Origin: Nitrospirota bacterium
GTDB taxonomy: Bacteria; Nitrospirota; Nitrospiria; Nitrospirales; Nitrospiraceae
NCBI GenBank assembly: GCA_004296865.1
Contig: SCVQ01000004.1
Location: forward strand, 1-5,123
DNA: 5,123 nt
Direction: 5' to 3'
Of this stretch, positions 1-5,123 are shown in pieces (position 1 is the stretch's first letter; each line of letters begins with the position of its first letter). The notes beneath the pieces are model-generated. The model saw nothing but the letters and a program-made list of their open reading frames with translations, did not search any database and was not told the DNA's origin. The position numbers were made by a program, and so were the translations under genes.

Positions 1-1209
1 TTGCTGGAGCACTTTGCCCTTTTCCAGGCCCTGTCGGAAGAGTTGCGCTCCGTGCATCCGCAGGCGGGGGGATGGCAGGATTGGCCCGAACCCTACCGTG
101 ACCCGAAGTCTGCCGCCGTTGCATCCTTTCGGGCCACCCATGTTGAGCACATCCGGTTTCATCAGTATCTCCAGTGGCTGGCCGACGAGCAGTTGGGGCG
201 GGTGGCCGCAGGGGCTCGCGAGCATGGCATGACGGTCGGCTTGTACCATGACCTTGCGCTCGGCAGCGATCGATCCGGCAGTGATGCCTGGGCGTTCCAG
301 GATGTCCTGGCCTTGGAGGCCGATAGCGGATGTCCCCCGGACGCCTTTGCTCCGGAGGGACAGAACTGGGGCCTGCCTCCCTTCAACCCGCGACGGTTGC
401 GAGCCAGCGGGTACCGGATGTTTATCGCGCTGCTGCGAAAAAATCTGGCTTACGGCGGGGCGATCCGGCTGGACCATGTGATGGGACTGTTTCGGCTCTT
501 TTGGATTCCGCGCGGACTTCCGGCATCGGCAGGCGCCTACGTGCACTATCCGGCAGAGGATCTCCTGGGGATCGTGGCGCTGGAGAGCCTGCGACAGCAG
601 GCGCTCATCGTCGGGGAAGATTTGGGTACGGTGCCGGACTCGGTTCGCGAACGGCTGGCCGCCGCCAACGTACTCTCGTATCGGGTCTTCTATTTCGAAC
701 GGCGCGAGGACGGGGGGTGGAAAGCACCCGATGTCTATCCGAAGCCTGCGATGGCCGTGGCCACGACGCATGACCTTCCGACGCTGGCAGGGTTTTGGGT
801 CGGGCAGGACATTGACACCAGGGCCAAGTTGGGATTCTATCCGGAGGAGGGCTCCCGGCAGCGGGCCTTGGAGGAACGGTGGCAGGACAAGGCGCGCATG
901 CTGAGTGCGGTGAATGCTCAAGGCCTGTTGCCGGAAGGGGTCGCGGAAGATCCGGCATCGGTGCCGCACATGACGACGGAACTGTGCCTGGCGATCCATA
1001 CGTATCTGGCACGGACCCCTGCCTGGATCATGATGGCGTCTGTCGGTGACTGGCTGGGGGAATGCGCGCAGACGAACGTGCCTGGCACGGTTGACAGCCA
1101 TCCGAACTGGTCCCGCAAAACGAGCCTCCCGATGGAAGCGTTACGTGAGGACCCTGTTTTCCACAAGCTGGCGGCAGCAGTGCGCGCCATCCGTCCGGCA
1201 AACGCATGA
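1..1209 (+). CDS. malQ: 4-alpha-glucanotransferase (amylomaltase), C-terminal part; start lies left of the window
   Basis: A GH77 enzyme that transfers 1,4-alpha-glucan segments between maltodextrins or to glucose, in the cytoplasm, in maltodextrin and glycogen turnover. The 402 visible residues carry the family hallmarks: GQNWGLPPFNP (120-130), IRLDHVMG with the nucleophile Asp158, VGEDLGTVP with the acid/base Glu206, TTHDLP with the stabilising Asp258, and PGTVDSHPNW (361-370) near the end. The acid spacing (48, then 52) and the roughly 144-residue tail match the longer E. coli-type enzymes as I recall them, so perhaps 250-300 N-terminal residues are missing; a shorter Thermus-type N-terminus is possible. 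The TTG at position 1 is an internal Leu codon, because the frame is open to the edge and the alignment begins mid-domain. The stop overlaps the next gene (ATGA), indicating an operon with the two-component system. No frameshift or catalytic loss is visible. Confidence 0.95.
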   Translation: MLEHFALFQALSEELRSVHPQAGGWQDWPEPYRDPKSAAVASFRATHVEHIRFHQYLQWLADEQLGRVAAGAREHGMTVGLYHDLALGSDRSGSDAWAFQDVLALEADSGCPPDAFAPEGQNWGLPPFNPRRLRASGYRMFIALLRKNLAYGGAIRLDHVMGLFRLFWIPRGLPASAGAYVHYPAEDLLGIVALESLRQQALIVGEDLGTVPDSVRERLAAANVLSYRVFYFERREDGGWKAPDVYPKPAMAVATTHDLPTLAGFWVGQDIDTRAKLGFYPEEGSRQRALEERWQDKARMLSAVNAQGLLPEGVAEDPASVPHMTTELCLAIHTYLARTPAWIMMASVGDWLGECAQTNVPGTVDSHPNWSRKTSLPMEALREDPVFHKLAAAVRAIRPANA

Positions 1210-2387
1210 ACGTGACCATCAAAAACCCGCTGGTCCTCGGTGTGTCGGCCTCGCTGGTGCTCCTGATCGTCATCGTCGAGACGGTCACGCCGGCCAACGT
1301 GGTGGGCGCCTATGGCTTTGTCTTGCCCATTTTGCTGATCGCCACGGCGCGGAATCGCCGGTTGATGTACCTCACGGTCGCGGTCTGCATCGTCGCGACC
1401 TACATCGGTCTGCTGCGGCCGACCAAGCCCGGGCGGTTCGTTTCCGCCGTCATCAACCGAACGGTGGTGGTCGGGGTGCTGGCGGGGGTGGCCTACTTCG
1501 CAATGACGCGCGAAGAGCGCAAGGCGCGAGAGGAGGCGGCGCGGGCCGAGTTGGCCCTGCAGACGGAGAATTTGCTGCGGGCGAATGCCCAACTGGTGGA
1601 GATCAAGGATGCGCTGCACCGGTCCGAGCGGCTGGCCGCCGTCGGGCAACTGGTGGCCTCCGTCGCGCATGAAGTGGGCACACCCCTGCATTCCATCGCC
1701 TGGCACGTGCAAGCGTTGGGAGAAGAGCCGGGCGTGACTGAAGACACGCGCAAGCGGGTCGAGATCATCGACTCCCAGATCAGCCGCGTCGTGCGCATCA
1801 TCGAGGACCTGCTCTCATCGACCAGACAGCGCAAGCCCGTGCTGTCCCGCCTGCCGGTCGATCGCCTCGTCCAGCCGGTCGTGGGGCTGATGGGGCCGTC
1901 GTTTGCCGGCAAAGAAGTGGCGCTGAGGGTGGAGAGGGGCAGCGCGGTGCCTCCCATCTGGGGTGATGTGGAACAGTTGCAGCAGGTGCTGGTGAACCTC
2001 ATGGCGAACGCGCTGGCGGCGACCCAGGCCGGCGGTGAGGTGGTGATTGCGGTGGACAGCCATCGGGCCACGGAAGAGGAATTGGCCGCACGAGAGCGGG
2101 CCGGCGAACCGCCGATCGAGGCGATGGTCACGCTCGCCGTGCGCGACACCGGATGCGGGATGCCCGATGAGCACCGCAGTCAGGCCTTCGAACCCTTTTT
2201 TACCACCAAGGCCATCGGGGATGGGACGGGACTGGGACTGTTCCTCAGTCGGCAGATCGTGGCCGCCCATGGCGGCTCCCTCTCGATCGAGAGTGCGGTC
2301 GGCAAGGGCACGACGGTTATGATCGTCCTGCCGAGTCACATGAAAGAGGGAGCAGCGAGGGAAGGAGAGATCGATGGCGGCGTCTGA
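1206..2387 (+). CDS. Membrane sensor histidine kinase without a periplasmic sensor domain (NtrB/ZraS-like catalytic core)
   Basis: 393 residues. Four hydrophobic stretches (about 9-28, 33-48, 52-70 and 84-99) are joined by very short loops, so there is no room for an extracytoplasmic sensor domain and no PAS domain is seen. A charged helix (about 101-140, rich in E/A/R) links to the HisKA domain, where AHEVGTPL places the phosphoacceptor at His155; Glu156 and Thr159 fit the E-x-x-T/N phosphatase motif of HisKA kinases. The HATPase domain follows: N-box NLMAN (264-268), G1 DTGCGMP (314-320), F-box FEPFFTTK (328-335), G2 GDGTGLGL (338-345), and GKGTT (366-370). It should autophosphorylate and pass phosphate to the regulator encoded immediately downstream. 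The ATG overlaps the malQ stop by 4 bases and has no good Shine-Dalgarno sequence, so translation is probably coupled to malQ. The signal is unknown; intramembrane or cytoplasmic sensing is inferred from the topology. Confidence 0.95.
   Translation: MNVTIKNPLVLGVSASLVLLIVIVETVTPANVVGAYGFVLPILLIATARNRRLMYLTVAVCIVATYIGLLRPTKPGRFVSAVINRTVVVGVLAGVAYFAMTREERKAREEAARAELALQTENLLRANAQLVEIKDALHRSERLAAVGQLVASVAHEVGTPLHSIAWHVQALGEEPGVTEDTRKRVEIIDSQISRVVRIIEDLLSSTRQRKPVLSRLPVDRLVQPVVGLMGPSFAGKEVALRVERGSAVPPIWGDVEQLQQVLVNLMANALAATQAGGEVVIAVDSHRATEEELAARERAGEPPIEAMVTLAVRDTGCGMPDEHRSQAFEPFFTTKAIGDGTGLGLFLSRQIVAAHGGSLSIESAVGKGTTVMIVLPSHMKEGAAREGEIDGGV
2362..2367 (+). promoter_or_regulatory. Shine-Dalgarno sequence of the response-regulator gene, inside the kinase gene
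   Basis: AAGGAG lies 6 bases before the ATG at 2374, an ideal spacing, and within the last codons of the kinase gene. It fixes the regulator start and allows initiation independent of, or boosted over, the kinase, whose own start lacks such a site. Confidence 0.75.
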
Positions 2388-3786
2388 CGCCAAGATTCTG
2401 GTGGTGGATGACGATCTGGTCGCGCGCGACCTTCTGGTGGAGGCTCTGCAGAAAGAGGGCTATGGGGTGGAGGCGGTGGCCGACGGCGCGGAAGCGATCG
2501 AGCAGGGCCGCCACATGCGCTTCGACTTGGTGCTGACGGATATGCGCATGGGGACGGTGGACGGCCTGACGGTCCTGCGGGAATTTAAACGGTTCAGTCC
2601 GGACACGGGCATCGTGTTGCTGACCGCGTTCGGGTCGATGGAAGGGGCCATCGAAGCGATCAAGCAAGGGGCCTACGATTATTTAGCCAAGCCGTTCAAA
2701 AAAGAGGAAATCCGTCTGGTCGTGCGGCGCAGTCTCGAGCACAGCCGCCTCGTACGCGAAAACGCCCGATTCAGGGAGGAACTGCGCGAGCGGACGGATC
2801 GGTCTCAGTTGGTCGGCAGCAGTCCGCCCATGCTGGAGGTTTACAAGCTGGTGGCTCGGGTGGCGACGAGCAAGAGCACGGTGCTGCTGGAGGGAGAAAG
2901 CGGGACCGGCAAGGAGTTGGTTGCGCGGGCGATCCACTCGAACAGTCCGCGGTGGGACCGACCGTTCGTCCCGATCAATTGCGCCGCGTTACCGGAGACG
3001 CTGCTGGAATCCGAGTTGTTCGGGTACGAGAAGGGGGCGTTCACCGGGGCCGTTGGCGTCAAGCTGGGGCTCTTCGAAACCGCCGATGGCGGGACTCTGT
3101 TCCTGGACGAGATCGGCGACGTGGGGCCTGCGCTTCAGGCCAAACTTTTGCGGGTGATTCAGGAGCAGGAGGTCCGGCGTGTGGGCGGGACCGTCGCCGC
3201 GAAGGTCGATGTACGGATCATTGCGGCGACGAACCGGGATCTGGGCGTGCTGGTCAAGGAGGGACGATTCCGCGAAGATCTCTTTTATCGCTTGAACGTG
3301 GTGCGGATCGTGCTCCCGCCCTTGCGGGATCGGCATGACGATATTCCGATGCTCGCCCATCATTTTTTACAGCAGTATTCGGGAGGTCACGAGCCCCTCA
3401 GAGGATTCGTTCCCGAGACCATGGCGCTCCTTCAGCGCTACCACTGGCCCGGCAACGTACGGGAGTTGGAGAATATCGTCGAACGGGCGGTGTCGTTGAG
3501 CCACGGCCCCTTGGTCCTTCCTGACGATCTGCCGGAGACCGTCCGCAAGGCCGGAGCCGTACCCGGGGCTGAGTCGTTCGGGAACGACGTGCAGGAGAAT
3601 GACACGCTGCCGACCTTGGATGAAATGGACAAACGATATCTGATGCGGGTGCTCCGCGAGACCGGCGGGAACAAGGTCCGTGCCGCGAAGATCCTGGGCA
3701 TCGATCGGCGGACCCTCTACCGGATGGCGGAACGATTTGGGTTGCCGCTCGGGGAGCCGGGAGAAGAAGCCTCCGAATCGCACTGA
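2374..3786 (+). CDS. Sigma-54-dependent response regulator, NtrC family
   Basis: 470 residues, a full-length NtrC-type enhancer-binding protein. Receiver domain (about 6-122): acidic pocket Asp12/Asp13, phosphoacceptor Asp56 in LTDMRM, Thr84 and Lys106. AAA+ domain (about 145-370): Walker A GESGTGKE (174-181), the sigma-54-contacting loop GAFTGA (221-226), Walker B GGTLFLDEIG (239-248), REDLFYRLNV (300-309) and WPGNVREL (358-365). The C-terminal Fis-type helix-turn-helix (about 424-457) contains NKVRAAKILGIDRRTLYR. All residues needed for phosphorylation, ATP hydrolysis and sigma-54 contact are present, so it should be active. It probably binds upstream enhancers and remodels RNA polymerase-sigma-54 on phosphorylation by the kinase encoded just before it, with which it overlaps by 14 bases. 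Target genes are not identifiable here: no convincing -24/-12 promoter was found in the window. Calling it ntrC, zraR or atoC specifically would be unjustified. Confidence 0.97.
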   Translation: MAASDAKILVVDDDLVARDLLVEALQKEGYGVEAVADGAEAIEQGRHMRFDLVLTDMRMGTVDGLTVLREFKRFSPDTGIVLLTAFGSMEGAIEAIKQGAYDYLAKPFKKEEIRLVVRRSLEHSRLVRENARFREELRERTDRSQLVGSSPPMLEVYKLVARVATSKSTVLLEGESGTGKELVARAIHSNSPRWDRPFVPINCAALPETLLESELFGYEKGAFTGAVGVKLGLFETADGGTLFLDEIGDVGPALQAKLLRVIQEQEVRRVGGTVAAKVDVRIIAATNRDLGVLVKEGRFREDLFYRLNVVRIVLPPLRDRHDDIPMLAHHFLQQYSGGHEPLRGFVPETMALLQRYHWPGNVRELENIVERAVSLSHGPLVLPDDLPETVRKAGAVPGAESFGNDVQENDTLPTLDEMDKRYLMRVLRETGGNKVRAAKILGIDRRTLYRMAERFGLPLGEPGEEASESH

Positions 3787-3790
3787 GCGT

Positions 3791-3804
3791 CAACCGGCCG
3801 GTTG
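3791..3804. repeat. 14-bp perfect palindrome in the 33-base gap between convergent genes
   Basis: CAACCGGCCGGTTG is fully self-complementary. It sits 4 bases after the regulator stop and 15 bases before the end of the convergent lipoprotein gene. As RNA it could fold as a CAACC/GGTTG stem with a GGCC loop from either strand, suggesting a weak bidirectional terminator. No T-tract follows on either strand, so a protein-binding site or chance remain possible. Confidence 0.4.
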
Positions 3805-3819
3805 TTGGGCGCGCAGAAG

Positions 3820-4299
3820 TCAGAGCAGGCCGAGCGCGTTTTTCAGCAGCCTGATTTGGTTGGCCGCGCTTTGCGGGAGGGGAGGGACGTAGGCTTGCCA
3901 GGATGCGAACAAGCTGTCTTTGCCTTCGTAGGCGACCCGGATCACCACATGGGTGAGGGCGTCACCTTCCGGTGTGATCGTGACCTCAACCTTGCTGCGG
4001 CCTCTCCCGAATCGGGAGTGGAGGAGTCCGTTCCAGGGGCCGTCCATTTCATTTCGATAACCGGTTTTCAAGACCGGCTCCTTGTCGTCAGCGTCTTGGA
4101 CCTCGTAGTTGCCTTCCGTGAGGACTTGGGCGACCGCCGTCCGGACCCGACTCTCTGATGCCTCAAACGTGGCTTCGGCAACATCCATCTCTGCCGGGGC
4201 TGGAATCGTCGCACACCCGGCGAGGGAAATGAGCACCAGCCACGTAAGCCACGGCCTTGAGCGTTTTGGCTTGTGTGAGGAGGGGGCTGTCCTGTCCAT
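3820..4299 (-). CDS. Predicted outer-membrane lipoprotein of unknown function
   Basis: 159 residues. A basic N-terminal region (HKPKRSR, 9-15), a hydrophobic stretch (17-27) and the lipobox LAGC (26-29) make a type II signal peptide with Cys29 as lipidation site. Ala30 rather than Asp follows, which by the E. coli Lol rule favours the outer membrane. The mature part begins with a Pro/Ala-rich linker, then an amphipathic helix (about 47-63) and alternating beta-like strands (about 65-82 and 102-125), ending with a short helix. The pattern of helix followed by strands with a G-Y-E-V-Q-D turn loosely recalls the helix-grip domains of BamC-like lipoproteins; this is a fold-level guess, not a recognised family match. 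The n-region is rather long, but no better internal start exists before the lipobox. The best purine-rich site (GGGAG) lies about 13 bases before the ATG, which is far. It follows the RAM-domain gene by 22 bases, probably on one transcript. Confidence 0.85.
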   Translation of the reverse strand: MDRTAPSSHKPKRSRPWLTWLVLISLAGCATIPAPAEMDVAEATFEASESRVRTAVAQVLTEGNYEVQDADDKEPVLKTGYRNEMDGPWNGLLHSRFGRGRSKVEVTITPEGDALTHVVIRVAYEGKDSLFASWQAYVPPLPQSAANQIRLLKNALGLL

Positions 4300-4321
4300 C
4301 GGATTGTCCGTTCTCCCGTCG

Positions 4322-4564
4322 TTATTTTTTGAGCCGATACACCAGGTGCGTGTCGGTCTGAGCCACGCCCTCGATCGAATGGATTTTCGAGAGGACCAGC
4401 GTGGTCAGCGTATCCTGATCCGCGACTTCCACCACGGTGAAGATATCCGGCTTTCCCCAGCAGGGGTCGATGGTCTTGATTTCTTTGATCTCCGACAAGG
4501 CCTTGAGGACGTTGGCGGTCTGTCCGGGAAGGACATTGATTAAGACATAGGCACGGTCAGGCAT
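4322..4564 (-). CDS. Stand-alone Lrp/AsnC ligand-binding (RAM) domain protein
   Basis: 80 residues spanning one complete RAM domain, the effector-binding and oligomerisation half of Lrp/AsnC regulators, with no DNA-binding helix-turn-helix. The expected beta-alpha-beta-beta-alpha-beta order is visible: strand 5-12 (AYVLINVL), helix 13-25, strand 29-34, strand 41-47 (IFTVVEV), helix 50-61 and strand 66-77. The segment CWGKPDIF (35-42) replaces the usual G-x-[YF]-D turn between strands 2 and 3. Such proteins normally form dimers or higher rings that bind small molecules, often amino acids, and may mix with full-length Lrp proteins. The ATG is supported by GGAG at 4571-4574, 6 bases upstream on the minus strand. 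A plausible promoter lies upstream and the lipoprotein gene downstream. The ligand and partner are not deducible from sequence. Confidence 0.92.
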   Translation of the reverse strand: MPDRAYVLINVLPGQTANVLKALSEIKEIKTIDPCWGKPDIFTVVEVADQDTLTTLVLSKIHSIEGVAQTDTHLVYRLKK

Positions 4565-4619
4565 GAAGCACTCCGTCAGCCGCCCCAGGACTCCCAGCAG
4601 CGAGTGAGACTAGAAAATG

Positions 4620-4648
4620 ACGTTAGCCGATGCTCAATGGCAAGTCAA
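4620..4648 (-). promoter_or_regulatory. Possible sigma-70-type promoter of the RAM-lipoprotein unit
   Basis: On the minus strand, TTGACT (4643-4648) matches the -35 consensus at five of six positions. It is followed after exactly 17 bases by TAACGT (4620-4625), a weak -10 matching three of six. Transcription would start near 4613, giving a leader of about 50 bases before the ATG at 4564. It is the only such pair I saw in this gap; the weak -10 keeps confidence low. Confidence 0.35.
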
Positions 4649-4763
4649 CAGTAATCACGCCATCTTCTCCTGCGTTGGTGCAGTCTTTCCGCTTGGTCTC
4701 TTCCGATCGGCGAGATTGATCCCGATAGAAACTGCAAGACGAATCTCGATCAGATGCCGCTCA

Positions 4764-4788
4764 GTGCCGGCTTCTCTGAAGCCGGCAC
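4764..4788 (-). terminator. Strong GC-rich hairpin downstream of the small membrane protein gene, probable terminator
   Basis: GTGCCGGCTTC (4764-4774) and GAAGCCGGCAC (4778-4788) form a perfect 11-bp stem with a 3-base loop. It begins 9 bases after the TAG of the gene ending at 4798, the usual place for a terminator. No T-tract follows on either strand, so it is not a textbook intrinsic terminator. It could act with Rho, protect the 3' end of the mRNA, or be a copy of a dispersed palindromic repeat. Confidence 0.5.
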
Positions 4789-4797
4789 CTCCGGTGT

Positions 4798-5123
4798 CTA
4801 TGGCGTGGAGTCGATCGAGTGGAGAGCGTTCTCGTGTTGCCGGTTTGCCTGATTCACCTCGGTGACCGTCCGGTGGACTTCCCCCACCGTGGCAGCCGTT
4901 GTCTTGTCGAGCATCTCCTTGACTGGGGCGGCAGCCTTGTCAATGACCTGTTGGACCTGGTCGGCTGTCCCTTGTATGCCTCCGAGCAATTCTTTTCCGG
5001 TCATCGTTCGCTGAGCGGGTTGCTGGGTCGCCTGGGAAATGCGCTCGTTCAGACTGGACAGATAAATCGCATAGACGGCGCCTCCGATCATGAGCATGAT
5101 GGAGGTTTTGAGCAGGAACTTCA
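4798..5123 (-). CDS. Small single-anchor membrane protein of unknown function, start codon cut by the window edge
   Basis: The minus-strand frame stays open from the TAG at 4798-4800 to the right edge. Upstream of the internal Met codon at 5095-5097 it reads KFLLKTSI, preceded by an incomplete codon ending TG (5122-5123). The most natural start is that codon (ATG, GTG or TTG, one base outside), giving 108 residues beginning xKFLLKTSI, with a Lys-flanked hydrophobic segment (about 7-24, numbering the cut codon as 1). The internal Met would remove the basic residues before the helix. The rest (about 25-108) is hydrophilic and Gln/Thr/Ala/Val-rich, looks mostly helical, and has a QVQQVIDKAAAPVKEMLDKT stretch with heptad-like spacing. 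It is probably a periplasm- or cytoplasm-facing helical protein held by one N-terminal anchor. There is no cysteine lipobox. I do not recognise the family. Confidence 0.75.
   Translation of the reverse strand, partial: KFLLKTSIMLMIGGAVYAIYLSSLNERISQATQQPAQRTMTGKELLGGIQGTADQVQQVIDKAAAPVKEMLDKTTAATVGEVHRTVTEVNQANRQHENALHSIDSTP

Noticed and set aside
1..3. TTG at the left edge as a possible malQ start codon
   Set aside because: The frame is open to the edge and the protein begins inside the GH77 catalytic domain, so the true start lies further left.
1007..1022. TGGCACG followed by CTGC, resembling a sigma-54 -24/-12 promoter near the end of malQ
   Set aside because: The GG to GC spacing is one base too long for sigma-54, and the bases encode conserved MalQ sequence.
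1086..1100. Second TGGCACG match in malQ, upstream of the kinase
   Set aside because: No GC occurs at the required 10-base spacing after GG, and it encodes the conserved PGTVDSHPNW motif.
918..1712. Long minus-strand open frame (264 codons) opposite malQ and the kinase
   Set aside because: It lies antisense to two clearly conserved genes, its product is low-complexity His/Arg/Gly/Pro/Gln-rich with no domain, and it spans their junction. It is a GC-rich shadow frame.
1701..1714. TGGCACGTGCAAGC within the kinase H-box region, resembling a sigma-54 promoter
   Set aside because: The spacing is one base short and it lies in the HisKA coding sequence.
4004..4018. Inverted repeat CTCCCGA-A-TCGGGAG inside the lipoprotein gene
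   Set aside because: It lies wholly within coding sequence and has a one-base centre, so a stable hairpin needs a shorter stem. Chance in GC-rich code explains it.
3802..4543. Two plus-strand open frames (118 and 144 codons) opposite the lipoprotein and RAM genes
   Set aside because: Both are antisense to genes with a lipobox or a recognisable domain, and neither product shows a motif or good ribosome site.
4617..4865. Plus-strand open frame of 82 codons over the 4565-4797 gap
   Set aside because: It reads through the hairpin and into the end of the opposite gene, has no convincing ribosome site, and its Ser/Arg/Pro-rich product shows no domain.

Overview
The window reads as ordinary bacterial chromosome: GC-rich (roughly 60% by eye), densely coded, with no sign of mobile elements, CRISPR, tRNA or rRNA. 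The combination of a 4-alpha-glucanotransferase, a compact NtrB/NtrC-style two-component system, a stand-alone Lrp/AsnC ligand-binding domain and a small lipoprotein resembles Nitrospira (Nitrospirota) or another Gram-negative lineage rich in sigma-54 activators, such as Deltaproteobacteria. This placement is inference from gene content and protein style, not from a marker gene.

Left part, plus strand, 1-3786: three tightly packed genes. The first is the C-terminal part of malQ, whose start lies left of the window and which carries all three catalytic acids. Its stop overlaps the start of a membrane histidine kinase by 4 bases (ATGA). The kinase overlaps by 14 bases a 470-residue sigma-54-dependent response regulator (receiver, AAA+ and Fis-type helix-turn-helix domains). 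The overlaps imply one transcript and translational coupling, so alpha-glucan metabolism and this two-component system are probably co-expressed. The signal sensed and the promoters controlled cannot be read from the window.

Right part, minus strand, 5123-3820: three small genes converging on the first group. In transcription order they are a single-anchor small membrane protein (its start codon is cut by the right edge by one base), an 80-residue stand-alone RAM (Lrp/AsnC effector) domain protein, and a 159-residue lipoprotein of unknown function. A perfect 11-bp-stem hairpin follows the first of these, and a plausible sigma-70-type promoter precedes the RAM gene. The RAM gene and the lipoprotein are 22 bases apart and probably form a two-gene unit.

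Between the two convergent groups lie only 33 bases, holding a 14-bp perfect palindrome. The 233-base gap 4565-4797 holds the hairpin, the putative promoter and a weak inverted repeat, and no supportable gene. I found no clearly undescribed system. The points most worth following are the malQ/two-component coupling, the sensor-less four-helix kinase, and the RAM-lipoprotein pair.
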